Assembly: GCA_947497585.1 (NCBI GenBank)
Contig: CANMHG010000012.1
Coordinates: 42,692-106,691, forward strand
DNA length: 64,000 nucleotides
Reading direction: 5' to 3'
Origin: an uncultured Bacillaceae bacterium
GTDB taxonomy: Bacteria > Bacillota > Bacilli > Bacillales > Bacillaceae_L
Position numbers and translations under genes: made by a program. Numbering within the stretch: the first letter of the stretch is position 1; the number at the start of each line of letters is the position of its first letter. The notes under the pieces were generated by a model. The model searched no databases and was not told the DNA's origin. It saw only the letters and a list, made by a program, of their open reading frames with translations. Positions 31,726-39,801 of this stretch are shown here, piece after piece.

Positions 31726-32622
31726 TTAAGATCCTATTTTTTTTCGAGTTGTTCGGGTTTTTGCTCCTTTAGCTGGAGCAGCAGCAGTTGGGGTCTCAGT
31801 TGTTGTTCCAGTCATGGCTGCAGGTTTAGGTGCTGCTGCCGGAGTTGGCTTACCTTTTGTTTTTTCAATGCTCGCCTGAAGAGCACTCATAAGGTCAACA
31901 ACATTGGTTCGCGGTCCTTCCTTGGAGGTAGTTCCCTCATTGTTTTCAATTTTTGATTGAATTAGCTCCATTAAAGCCGTACGGTATTCATCTTTATATT
32001 TTTCAGGATCAAAGGTAGTTGTTAGTTGGTCAATAAGCATGATTGCAGTATCTAGTTCTTTTTCGTTAATATCAACATTTTCAGGAACCCCTGGGACCTC
32101 CCCAACATTTCTAACTTCATCAGGGTAGTGAATGGTTTCCATTACAAGACTGTTTTCATACACCCGAACGATTGCCATATGTTGTTTTGAACGAATAGCA
32201 ATTTCAGCAATACCAATTTTCCCTGACTTTTGTAGGGCTTCTCGCAATAGGGCATAGGCCTTGCTTCCATTCTCGCCAGGACCCATGAAGTATGAACGAT
32301 TGAAGTAGATTGGATCAATTTCATTTAAATCTACAAAATCAATAATCTCTACGGCTTTTTCTTCATGCTCATCTTTAAGTTCCTTAAGCTCATCTTCATT
32401 AAGAATAACAAACTTACCCTTTACGTACTCATAGCCTTTAATAATATCCTCATTGCCTACCTCTTTATCACAATTCGGACATGTTTTTTCATATTGTATT
32501 GGTGTAGAGCATTCTTTGTGTAAATTACGTAATTTAATGTCTTTATCTTCAGTAGCTGAATAAAGCTTAATAGGTATATTAACAAGTCCGAAGCTAATCG
32601 AACCTTTCCACATTGTATGCAT
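31726..32622 (-). CDS. ykoV: Ku protein (NHEJ DNA-end binding)
   Basis: This 299-residue bacterial Ku has the core start MWKGSISFGLVNIPIKLYSA and a CPNC zinc-like pair (EKTCPNCDKEVG). The beta-barrel and arm region continues to about residue 235, and a low-complexity Ala/Pro/Thr/Lys tail (KGKPTPAAAPKPAAM to TRTTRKKIGS) probably contacts DNA and LigD. It forms a ring homodimer on broken DNA ends and recruits LigD. The start was set at ATG 32622 after TAGGAGTG; the longer frame from 32652 has no site. In B. subtilis ku and ligD work in dormant spores. It is divergent from ykoX. Confidence 0.93.
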   Translation of the reverse strand: MHTMWKGSISFGLVNIPIKLYSATEDKDIKLRNLHKECSTPIQYEKTCPNCDKEVGNEDIIKGYEYVKGKFVILNEDELKELKDEHEEKAVEIIDFVDLNEIDPIYFNRSYFMGPGENGSKAYALLREALQKSGKIGIAEIAIRSKQHMAIVRVYENSLVMETIHYPDEVRNVGEVPGVPENVDINEKELDTAIMLIDQLTTTFDPEKYKDEYRTALMELIQSKIENNEGTTSKEGPRTNVVDLMSALQASIEKTKGKPTPAAAPKPAAMTGTTTETPTAAAPAKGAKTRTTRKKIGS

Positions 32623-32824
32623 AACTTCACTCCTAACTAAGGTGCGTATCACCGGTTAGGTTTTATTTTTGCCTATTTACAAGGAAACATGTCTGTTATT
32701 CCTTGGTTCTTTTTGTAAAGTAGTCTATAAACGGGTAAGATGTTATATTCGAAATGTTTTAAAAAGTAATGTTGTAATACATAGATTTATTGTAAAATGG
32801 TTGAGGACAGGTGGTGAAAGTTAG

Positions 32825-33442
32825 ATGGAGCATCTAATAATAGAGTTTATTGAATTTTTAAAAGGACTATCTTATTTAGGGATTGTCATTGCATTAACGT
32901 TTGAATTCGTTCCTGCTGAGCTTGTACTCCCACTTGCTGGTTATTGGGTATTTCAAGGGGATATGAACTTATGGCTAGTTGTTATTGCTGGTACAGTTGG
33001 AGGAACCTTGGGCCCATTAACTCTTTATGCGCTAGGTAGATATGGTGGCCGTCCATTTATATTAAGATATGGTAAATACTTTTTTATTAAAGAGAAACAA
33101 CTTGCAAAAGCAGATGAGTTTTTTGAGAAACATGGTGGGAAGGTTGCGTTTACAGGTAGGTTTATACCTGGTGTTCGTACACTTATATCTATACCATGTG
33201 GTATGGCTAAAATGAATGTTTGGATTTTTAGTATTTATACATTTGTTGCAATGTTTCCAATTACTTTCTTATATGTATACCTTGGAGTTCAACTTGGACC
33301 TAAATGGAAAGAGGTTGGGTCTCTAGCAAATGAATATTTATTACCTGCTGGAATTGGAATAGTTTCAATCTTAGTTGTGTATATATTAATAAAAAGAACT
33401 GGTAAAAAGCCAATTTTGAATGAAGTACCAAGGAAGAAATAA
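32825..33442 (+). CDS. ykoX: DedA family membrane protein (YkoX-like)
   Basis: This 205-residue DedA protein shows the signatures FEFVPAELVLPLAGYWV, GGTLGPLTLYALGRYGGR and FTGRFIPGVRTLISIPCGMAKM, with about five membrane segments. DedA proteins flip phospholipid carriers such as undecaprenyl phosphate or phosphatidylethanolamine. The gene order ku - this gene - ykoY matches B. subtilis ykoV-ykoX-ykoY. It starts at ATG 32825 after a weak AGGTGG. Confidence 0.85.
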   Translation: MEHLIIEFIEFLKGLSYLGIVIALTFEFVPAELVLPLAGYWVFQGDMNLWLVVIAGTVGGTLGPLTLYALGRYGGRPFILRYGKYFFIKEKQLAKADEFFEKHGGKVAFTGRFIPGVRTLISIPCGMAKMNVWIFSIYTFVAMFPITFLYVYLGVQLGPKWKEVGSLANEYLLPAGIGIVSILVVYILIKRTGKKPILNEVPRKK

Positions 33443-33453
33443 GGATATATTTA

Positions 33454-33482
33454 TTGACAGTTGTACTTATTGATACTATAGT
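33454..33482 (+). promoter_or_regulatory. SigA promoter of the ykoY leader
   Basis: TTGACA (33454-33459), a 17-bp spacer and TATAGT (33477-33482) stand about 30 bp before the yybP-ykoY riboswitch. Confidence 0.75.
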
Positions 33483-33510
33483 TAAAATATAGTAAATAAT
33501 GGTTAGCTTC

Positions 33511-33645
33511 CGACAAAGGGGAGTAGCGTTCAGGGAAACCTGAAAATAAAGTCGTCAGTTCATGGGTTTAACCATCCATCGGCTTTATTGACACAAAACG
33601 TGTTTAGCAAGACCTTTGCCTATAAGGCAGAGGTCTTTTTTGCGT
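33511..33645 (+). promoter_or_regulatory. yybP-ykoY (Mn2+) riboswitch with terminator
   Basis: The conserved core is visible: ACAAAGGGGAGTAGCG, GGGAAACC, TGAAAATAAAGTCGTC and the closing TCGGCTTTATTG. A terminator follows (AGACCTTTGCC with GGCAGAGGTCT, then T run). In B. subtilis this class senses Mn2+ and turns on expression by preventing termination. It lies directly before a ykoY homologue. Confidence 0.93.
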
Positions 33646-33743
33646 TCTTTATTGAGACCCTTTTGCCTTATAGGTGAGAGTTGAAAGTAAAGAGAGTATG
33701 TTCTCTTCACTTGTTAACACGAAAAATAGGGGGAATAGAGAAC

Positions 33744-34547
33744 ATGGAATTATCAATATTACTGGAGTATGGTTGGGTTTTACTAGTCTTAATCGCACTA
33801 GAAGGTATTTTAGCTGCGGATAATGCATTAGTAATGGCTATAATGGTAAAACATCTACCAGAAGACCAACGTAAAAAAGCACTTTTCTACGGATTAGCAG
33901 GAGCATTTGTTTTCCGTTTCGGATCGCTCTTTGCTATTTCATTCTTAGTAAATGTATGGCAAGTTCAAGCTATTGGAGCTATTTACTTACTGTTTATTGC
34001 AATTAATCATCTCGTGAAAAAGTTTTTAAGGAAAAAAATTGCAGAAGCAGAAAAAGAAAACGAAAAACAAGGCAAACAATCTGGTTTCTGGATGACTGTT
34101 TTAAAGGTTGAGTTAGCTGATATTGCTTTTGCAGTCGATTCAATTTTGGCTGCTGTAGCTTTAGCGGTAACATTACCATTAACAAGCCTTCCTAAGATTG
34201 GTGGACTTGATGGTGGACAGTTTGCTGTTATTTTTGCAGGTGGACTTATTGGATTAATTATTATGCGTTTTGCAGCAACATATTTTGTGAAATTACTTCA
34301 CCGTAGACCAGGACTTGAAACAGCTGCATTTTTAATTGTAGGTTGGGTTGGGGTTAAATTATCTGTATATACACTATCTCACCCAGAGCTAGCAATACTT
34401 TCTGAAAGTTTCCCGAAGTCACCAGCATGGAAGATTACCTTCTGGGTAGTCCTGGTATCAATTGCTGTATCGGGTTGGTTTCTATCTAAAGACAAAGAGG
34501 CAGAAGAAAAGCAGGAAGTACATCTTGATAAAGCAGGTAATGCATAA
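33744..34547 (+). CDS. ykoY: TerC family membrane protein (YkoY-like, Mn2+ exporter)
   Basis: This 267-residue TerC protein has about seven to eight helices and the motifs EGILAADNALVMAIM (acidic residues for metal) and KVELADIAFAVDSILAAVAL. TerC/YkoY proteins export manganese, supporting metal loading of exported proteins. The start was set at ATG 33744 after AGGGGGAAT; a longer frame from 33681 begins in the riboswitch tail. The Mn2+ riboswitch in front makes the assignment strong. Confidence 0.93.
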   Translation: MELSILLEYGWVLLVLIALEGILAADNALVMAIMVKHLPEDQRKKALFYGLAGAFVFRFGSLFAISFLVNVWQVQAIGAIYLLFIAINHLVKKFLRKKIAEAEKENEKQGKQSGFWMTVLKVELADIAFAVDSILAAVALAVTLPLTSLPKIGGLDGGQFAVIFAGGLIGLIIMRFAATYFVKLLHRRPGLETAAFLIVGWVGVKLSVYTLSHPELAILSESFPKSPAWKITFWVVLVSIAVSGWFLSKDKEAEEKQEVHLDKAGNA

Positions 34548-34550
34548 ATT

Positions 34551-34579
34551 AAGGAGTGGGGTAATCCCACTTCTTTTTT
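34551..34579 (+). terminator. Terminator of ykoY
   Basis: GGAGTGGG pairs with CCCACTTC (8 bp with one wobble) around GTAAT, followed by a T run. Confidence 0.8.
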
Positions 34580-34627
34580 GTCGTAATTTGTTACAAAAAT
34601 AACTTTTAAATTAAAATTATTACATTC

Positions 34628-34656
34628 ACCCCCTCAAAAAGTTTTTTGACCTCGTA
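34628..34656 (+). promoter_or_regulatory. Candidate SigI-type promoter of the DUF5667 gene
   Basis: ACCCCC (34628-34633), 19 bp, CGTA (34653-34656). The same form with the same spacing (ACCCCT-19-CGAA) precedes sigI. The SigI consensus I recall has an ACCCCC -35 and a CGAA-like -10. Confidence 0.55.
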
Positions 34657-34711
34657 CTTTTATAGTGAATCAAGCGCGCGCGACAAAAAAACTGATGAGG
34701 TGGAATATATA

Positions 34712-35854
34712 ATGAAAAACGTATTATCAAAAAAAGCATTGGCTCTTATTCTTGCAGGATCTCTAACTTTACCTTCTGGTGTAGCATTTGCTAGTGAAGA
34801 TGCAAGCTTAGAAACTAAAATACAATCAGAAACAACAATACAATCAGAAGTACCTTCTCTTATCCCTGGGGACTTCTTTTACTTCCTTAAAGAAGTGTTA
34901 GAGAACATTCAATTAGCTCTAACTGTTGATAACATTAAAGAAGCTGAATTACTTGCTAAATTCAGTGCTGAACGTTTAGCAGAAGCAGAAGCTTTATTTG
35001 CGGCGAATGAAACAGAGGCTGCTCTAGAAACAATTACTAAAGCACTTGAATATATGGAAGAAGTAGAAATTACAATTGATCAAAATGTAGAAGAAAGTAC
35101 AAACGTAGAAACTGAAGTAGACCAAACTCAAGAGGAACCTGTGACTGAAGGAACAGAAGAAGAAGGAACAGAGGAAGCTACTGAAGCAGTTGCCGAGGAA
35201 GAAACAACTGAGGTTGAGGTTGAAGAGGAAGTAGCTGAAGAAGTAACAACTGAAGAAGAAGCAACGGAAGAAGTAACAATAGAAGATAAATATGCGCACT
35301 TAGAAGAATATGCAACACAAAATATCATTGCTTTAACTGCAGCGATGGAAAAAGTAAAGAATCCTGTAGCAAAAGCTGCACTAGCTAAAAACATTGAAAA
35401 AAGCTATAAAAAATTAGCTTTAAAACTTGAAATTTTAGCAAAAATATATGCTGAAGCAGATACGAAAGAAGAAGGTACTGAAAGTGAAGTAAGTGCAGAT
35501 ACTGATATTGAAGTAGAGGTAGAAACTGAAACTGAGATTGAAACTGAGACTGAGGTAGCAACAACAACTACTGAAACAACATCTGAAGAAGAGATTGTTT
35601 CTGAACTTGAAGTAGATTTAAACTTACCTGAGCTTCCAATTGCAGCACCAGTCGTTTCTAAGGAAAAGGCAAAAGAAATTAAAAGCCTAATTAAAGAGAA
35701 GAAAAAAGAAGCAAGAGAAGAAGCTAAGGAAGAACGTAAGAAAAATAGAGAAGATGCTAAAGAAGAGCGTAAGAAAAATAGAGAAGAAGCTAAAGAAAAC
35801 CGTAATCAAGGTAAAGGGAAATCAGAAGAAAACAAAGGTAGAGGAAACAACTAA
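34712..35854 (+). CDS. Secreted DUF5667 domain protein with acidic repeats and a basic tail
   Basis: This 380-residue exported protein has a signal peptide (about 1-27, ending VAFA) and a DUF5667-like helical region (SLIPGDFFYFLKEVLENIQLALTVD, then AELLAKFSAERLAEAEALF). Two Glu/Thr/Val-rich low-complexity stretches and a C-terminal Lys/Arg/Glu-rich coiled region with near-repeats (KEERKKNRED, KEERKKNREE) follow. The tail could bind the wall or a polyanion. The start was set at ATG 34712 after GAGGTGG, since the longer frame lacks a proper signal. The SigI-like promoter and sigI itself 230 bp downstream suggest a cell-envelope stress role. Confidence 0.75.
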   Translation: MKNVLSKKALALILAGSLTLPSGVAFASEDASLETKIQSETTIQSEVPSLIPGDFFYFLKEVLENIQLALTVDNIKEAELLAKFSAERLAEAEALFAANETEAALETITKALEYMEEVEITIDQNVEESTNVETEVDQTQEEPVTEGTEEEGTEEATEAVAEEETTEVEVEEEVAEEVTTEEEATEEVTIEDKYAHLEEYATQNIIALTAAMEKVKNPVAKAALAKNIEKSYKKLALKLEILAKIYAEADTKEEGTESEVSADTDIEVEVETETEIETETEVATTTTETTSEEEIVSELEVDLNLPELPIAAPVVSKEKAKEIKSLIKEKKKEAREEAKEERKKNREDAKEERKKNREEAKENRNQGKGKSEENKGRGNN

Positions 35855-35888
35855 TAAAACAAAAGGTTTGGATTTACTATCACCTTAC

Positions 35889-35923
35889 ATATAGTCACCA
35901 TTTTCTGGTGGCTATATTTTCTT
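35889..35923 (+). terminator. Terminator of the DUF5667 gene
   Basis: ATATAGTCACCA pairs with TGGTGGCTATAT (one wobble) around TTTTC, followed by TTTTC. Confidence 0.8.
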
Positions 35924-36019
35924 CAGAATAATACCTATTTGACTCCATATAAGCGATTTATAACTAAAAAGTAAGCTTTGGAAAAAATTATCTATTCACC
36001 AAGATTTTTTCATTGTAAC

Positions 36020-36048
36020 ACCCCTAAAAATCCGCTACCATTAACGAA
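36020..36048 (+). promoter_or_regulatory. Candidate SigI autoregulatory promoter
   Basis: ACCCCT (36020-36025), 19 bp, CGAA (36045-36048), 31 bp before sigI. B. subtilis sigI is positively autoregulated from a promoter of this type. Confidence 0.65.
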
Positions 36049-36079
36049 TACTATAGTGGAGAAATAGAGGTGAAAACTG

Positions 36080-36823
36080 ATGCTTAGTTTACTTTTTAAT
36101 ATCGGGAAGAAAAGAAATTCTTTAGAAGATGAAGTACTTCTTATTCAAGAAGGAAATTCACGATTACAAAACAAGCTTATAAAAAAATATCAACCATTTA
36201 TTGCGAAGACTGTATCTTCTGTTTGCAAAAGATATATAGATGAAACAGATGATGAATTTAGCATTGGTCTCATCGCATTTAATGAAGCTATCGAAAAGTA
36301 TTCTGTAGATAAGGGAAGTTCATTATTATCATTTGCGGAATTACTAATTAAACGTAGGGTAATTGATTATATACGTAAAGAAGCTAGAGTAAAGACCGTT
36401 ACACTTGTTGCAGCTAACGATAATGGTGAAGAGAATGTTCAATCAAAAATAGAATCTGATCTTTCCATTGATGATTATGAAAAAAAGATACAACAAGAGC
36501 ATAGAAAAGAAGAAATTATCCATTTCCAAAAGGTGCTAATTGAATTCGGGTTAACGTTTTCGGAGCTAGTAGAAAATTCACCGAAACATGCTGATGCAAG
36601 GCAAAATGCGATGCTTGTGGCGAAAACACTGGTAGAAGAGGAAGGCCTTATTCAGGTATTATTTGATAAAAAACAGTTACCAATTAAGCAATTAGAGGCA
36701 AAAGTAGATGTTAGTAGAAAAACAATAGAGAGAAATCGAAAATATATAATTGCTATGGCCATTATATTGGTAGGGGATTACTTGTATTTAAAAGATTATA
36801 TAAAGGGGGTGCTAGAGGCATGA
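36080..36823 (+). CDS. sigI: RNA polymerase sigma factor SigI
   Basis: This 247-residue alternative sigma factor has a region-2-like segment (LQNKLIKKYQPFIAKTVSSVCKR, DDEFSIGLIAFNEAIEKY, LLIKRRVIDYIRKE) and a C-terminal DNA-binding part with QLEAKVDVSRKTIERNRKYIIAMAIIL. These are the SigI landmarks. SigI responds to heat and envelope stress and is held by RsgI, whose gene overlaps its end by 4 bp. It starts at ATG 36080 after GAGGTG. Genes sspD, ykrK and htpX follow as in B. subtilis. Confidence 0.94.
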   Translation: MLSLLFNIGKKRNSLEDEVLLIQEGNSRLQNKLIKKYQPFIAKTVSSVCKRYIDETDDEFSIGLIAFNEAIEKYSVDKGSSLLSFAELLIKRRVIDYIRKEARVKTVTLVAANDNGEENVQSKIESDLSIDDYEKKIQQEHRKEEIIHFQKVLIEFGLTFSELVENSPKHADARQNAMLVAKTLVEEEGLIQVLFDKKQLPIKQLEAKVDVSRKTIERNRKYIIAMAIILVGDYLYLKDYIKGVLEA

Positions 36824-37881
36824 GAAAAGGTGTAATAATGGAAATAAACAATGACTTCTTAACAATGCTAACGCCAGAAGGTGAATTTCTAAAAGCGAGA
36901 AAACATGATAACGACTATGAGATCGGGGAAGAAATTGATTTTTTTCCAGTAACAGTTACAGCGGTGGAAACACCTAAAAAGAAATGGTTCCAATTAAATA
37001 GAATTAGAGTTGCTCTAATGAGTTCTGTGGCAGCCATTTTATTTTTCATCACAGTTATACCACAAATGATGGCAAACCCTGTGTATGCCTATATGACAAT
37101 TGATATCAATCCAAGTTTTGAAATTGGTTTAAATAATGAGTTGAATGTAGTTAGCCTTGACGCACTAAATAATGATGGGAATAGTATACTTCAAGAATAT
37201 CCTAATTGGGAAAATCAACATATCGATGAAGTTACTGAAGTAATTATTAGTAAGAGTCGCGAACAGGGGTTTCTTATTGATGGGCAAGAAGTTCTAATTA
37301 CAACTATTATTAATGAAGAAAAGATTGCCGAAGTTAGCGAAAAGTTGGCAAAAGAAATTCAATTAATCTCTACAACCTATAAAGAGAAACAAATCGAAAT
37401 CACGGCTGTTGAAAGTGACATAGAAACAAGAGAGAAAGCTCAGAAGCAAGGGGTATCTACTGGAAGATTATTGCAACTGGAAAATAAACTGCCTGTTAAA
37501 GAAAAGGTAGAAGCACCAGAAGACAACACAGGTGAAAAACCTACAGATGATGACAAAGTGGAAATTGTAAAAGAAGCAGATGAGAAAAAAGTCGAAAAAA
37601 CTATATCAGATGCTGAGAAGAAGTTAGAAAAAGAAATCGAAAAAGCAGTGAAAGAGGCTGAAAAAGCTATTGATAAGGATAAAAAGAAAGAAGAAGTCCT
37701 TGATAAAGTAAAATCCAATATAGATAACTCAAATATGCCTGATCACATTAAAGAGAGATTAAAAAACAAGCTAGAGGAAAAGCGCTCTAAGGAAAAAGGC
37801 AAAGATAGAAAAAAAGATGATGATGATGACGATGACGATAAGCCTGGCAGAGGAAAAGGTCGGGATAAAGATGAGGACTAA
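36820..37881 (+). CDS. rsgI: Anti-sigma-I factor RsgI
   Basis: This 353-residue membrane protein has a cytoplasmic RsgI N-terminal domain (about 1-55: FLTMLTPEGEFLKARKH, YEIGEEIDFFP) that binds SigI. A helix (about 67-85) and an extracytoplasmic domain starting YAYMTIDINPSFEIGLNNE follow, then a long charged coiled region and an Asp/Lys-rich tail. The Asn-Pro in DINPSFE matches the site where clostridial RsgI proteins self-cleave, starting signal relay. ATGA overlap couples its translation to sigI. It carries no carbohydrate-binding module. Confidence 0.92.
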   Translation: MRKGVIMEINNDFLTMLTPEGEFLKARKHDNDYEIGEEIDFFPVTVTAVETPKKKWFQLNRIRVALMSSVAAILFFITVIPQMMANPVYAYMTIDINPSFEIGLNNELNVVSLDALNNDGNSILQEYPNWENQHIDEVTEVIISKSREQGFLIDGQEVLITTIINEEKIAEVSEKLAKEIQLISTTYKEKQIEITAVESDIETREKAQKQGVSTGRLLQLENKLPVKEKVEAPEDNTGEKPTDDDKVEIVKEADEKKVEKTISDAEKKLEKEIEKAVKEAEKAIDKDKKKEEVLDKVKSNIDNSNMPDHIKERLKNKLEEKRSKEKGKDRKKDDDDDDDDKPGRGKGRDKDED

Positions 37882-37882
37882 G

Positions 37883-37914
37883 GAATCCAACTAATAGGTT
37901 GGGTTCTTTTTTTT
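37883..37914 (+). terminator. Terminator of sigI-rsgI
   Basis: GAATCCAAC pairs with GTTGGGTTC (one wobble) around TAATAG, followed by eight T residues. Confidence 0.85.
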
Positions 37915-37929
37915 GGTTGGTGGTGGATT

Positions 37930-38567
37930 CGGACAGGTTACATTGGAGCAGGATATAACCTATCTGAATAGACTATGAATTCGGACAGGTTGCCATCGCA
38001 CCTGCATCAACGAGTCCGAATAACCCAAGGATGCGGACAGGTTGCCGTCGCACCTGCACCAACGAGTCCGAATAACCCAAGGATGCGGACAGGTTGCCAT
38101 TGCACCTGCACCAACGAGTCCGAATAACCCAAGGATGCGGACTTGTTGCCATCGCACCTACATCAACGGGTCCGAATAACCCAAGAATTCGGACAGGTTG
38201 CCATCGCACCTGCACAAACGAGTCCGAATAACCCAAGAATTCGGACTTGTTGCCATCGCACCTGCACAAACGAGTCCGAATAACCCAAGGATGCGGACAG
38301 GTTGCCATCGCACCTGCACAAACGAGTCCGAATAACCCAAGGATGCGGACAGGTTGCCATCGCACCTGCATCAACGAGTCCGAATAACCCAAGAATTCGG
38401 ACAGGTTGCCATCGCACCTGCACCAACGAGTCCGAATAACCCAAGAATTCGGACAGGTTGCCATCGCACCTGCACAAACGAGTCCGAATAGCCCAAGGAT
38501 GCGGACAGGTTGCCGTCGCACCTGCACCAACGAGTCCGAATAACCTAAGGATTCGGACAGGTTGCCC
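37930..38567. repeat. 52-bp tandem repeat array, about 12 units
   Basis: CGGACAGGTTGCC recurs every 52 bp from 37982 to 38554 (11 full units), with a degenerate unit at 37930 and a partial one at the end. Each unit carries CGGAC and its inverse GTCCG 32 bp later, and GTTG...CAAC inside, so each can form a hairpin. Units differ mainly at a few sites: CATCAAC/CACCAAC/CACAAAC, GGATG/GAATT before the core, ACAGG/ACTTG. Because 52 is not a multiple of 3 the reading frame rotates. The long minus-strand frames across it are by-products, and no gene is claimed. Confidence 0.92.
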
Positions 38568-38623
38568 ATTGAAGCATACTTCAACTTCTCTTAATCACCA
38601 CCCAGGAATTCAGACCCCAAAAA

Positions 38624-38655
38624 TAAACCTAGGGAAGAAATCCTCCCTAGGTTTT
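38624..38655. terminator. Bidirectional terminator
   Basis: AAACCTAGGGA pairs with TCCCTAGGTTT around AGAAATCC, with A and T runs outside. It ends sspD on the minus strand. Confidence 0.85.
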
Positions 38656-38688
38656 TAGCCAAGTATTTAATTGTAGAAAGTGTCTACA

Positions 38689-38874
38689 TTATTTAAGGTT
38701 TTGTGACTGAGCTTGAGCAATCAGACGTTTTGTAATCTCGCCACCAACCGAACCATTAGCACGAGCAGTAGTGTCTGAGCCAAGTTTAACCCCAAATTCT
38801 TGAGCAATCTCTTCTTTAAATGCATTAAGTGATTGTTCAACTCCAGGAACAAGTAGTTTATTGCTTCTAGCCAT
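38689..38874 (-). CDS. sspD: Alpha/beta-type small acid-soluble spore protein
   Basis: This 61-residue SASP has the family core [35 protein letters not shown]; the EFGV segment is the germination protease cutting site, and [17 protein letters not shown] binds spore DNA in the A-like form. It protects DNA from UV and hydrolysis in dormant spores. Position between rsgI and ykrK matches B. subtilis sspD. It starts at ATG 38874 after AAGGAGATG. A SigG promoter is expected but I could not place it with confidence. Confidence 0.93.
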   Translation of the reverse strand: MARSNKLLVPGVEQSLNAFKEEIAQEFGVKLGSDTTARANGSVGGEITKRLIAQAQSQNLK

Positions 38875-38976
38875 TATTCATTCATCTCCTTGCTTATCAT
38901 TGTGCAACAAAATATCGTTGCTTTCTTAGTATTAGTAGACAAAGAGAAATCATACTGGAAATGGTTTCTTATTTTA

Positions 38977-39672
38977 TTAGATATAATTCTTAATTTGTAA
39001 AGTTGACTGCAAATAATTATGAGCTCGCATTTTATAGGCAGAGGCATGAACAGCGAAAATGGCTAAAACCATTACATTCTTTACAATTTCCTGTTCTTGT
39101 GGTTGTAAGCTACAATGCTCTTCTATATACTTGAGTGCTTCCTTCTCAACCCATGTTTTATCCGAAGTATCGAAAGTAGATTGAGTCAATTTGTCATAGA
39201 TAAAAGCATATCCATTATAAAATAAAACAGGGTCAATTAAATCATCATGTCGGTCTTCTAAGTTATTAAAAACAAGTGATAGTACTTTTCGTATGGAATC
39301 GAAATCTAATACCATTTTTAGGTCTTCAACAATAAGAATGATAACCGCTTGATCAATAGAATACTTTTTCCCATTCAATGGAGAACCAATCAAATCTTTA
39401 ACGTCGCGTTTTACCCAATTCGCAACTGCAGTAGAGGTAACACCTGCAAACTCGATTTGGTTTCCTATAGTAGCTATTTCATTCAAAGAAAAACCGTAGG
39501 TACTGCTACCTCTTCTTTTAAATTTCTTTAAGATAGATACTAGTCCAATCTGCTCATCTAGACCAACATCATATAGGTCTTTAATGACAGAGAAACATTC
39601 ATCGATTGTTCCAGCTCTTAGTAAAATAAAAACCTGTGATATCGTCAGTCGATTACATTGAAATGTCTTCAT
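38977..39672 (-). CDS. ykrK: DUF1836 family regulator (YkrK-like)
   Basis: This 231-residue soluble protein has a MerR-like start (FQCNRLTISQVFILLRAGTI), a middle with GVTSTAVANWVKRDVKDLIG and KKYSIDQAVIILIVEDLKMVLDF, and an all-helical C terminus. This is the DUF1836 plan. It is divergent from htpX with about 130 bp between, as in B. subtilis, where YkrK is reported to repress htpX. The start was set at ATG 39672, with GAGG 8 nt upstream; the longer frame from 39717 has no site. Confidence 0.85.
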   Translation of the reverse strand: MKTFQCNRLTISQVFILLRAGTIDECFSVIKDLYDVGLDEQIGLVSILKKFKRRGSSTYGFSLNEIATIGNQIEFAGVTSTAVANWVKRDVKDLIGSPLNGKKYSIDQAVIILIVEDLKMVLDFDSIRKVLSLVFNNLEDRHDDLIDPVLFYNGYAFIYDKLTQSTFDTSDKTWVEKEALKYIEEHCSLQPQEQEIVKNVMVLAIFAVHASAYKMRAHNYLQSTLQIKNYI

Positions 39673-39801
39673 ATTGTACACCTCGAGATAGTCGGGAATC
39701 CCATACATTAACAACATCTATAGCTTGTAAAATTAATTGCAATTTTTATAATCTAGCTCTATAATAAGTTCATATGAACTTAAAATCAAGAGGTGAAAAA
39801 C

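Noticed and set aside
35024..35567. Cys/Phe- or Ser-rich frames opposite the DUF5667 gene
   Set aside because: They mirror the Glu/Lys-rich coding strand and have no start signals.
37930..38567. CRISPR array
   Set aside because: Units are near-identical along all 52 bp, with no unique spacers and no cas genes nearby.
37973..38584. Long minus-strand reading frames across the 52-bp array (up to 203 codons)
   Set aside because: They come from a repeat without stops; the frame rotates every unit, the peptides are repeats of the same sequence in three frames, and no ribosome binding site is present.
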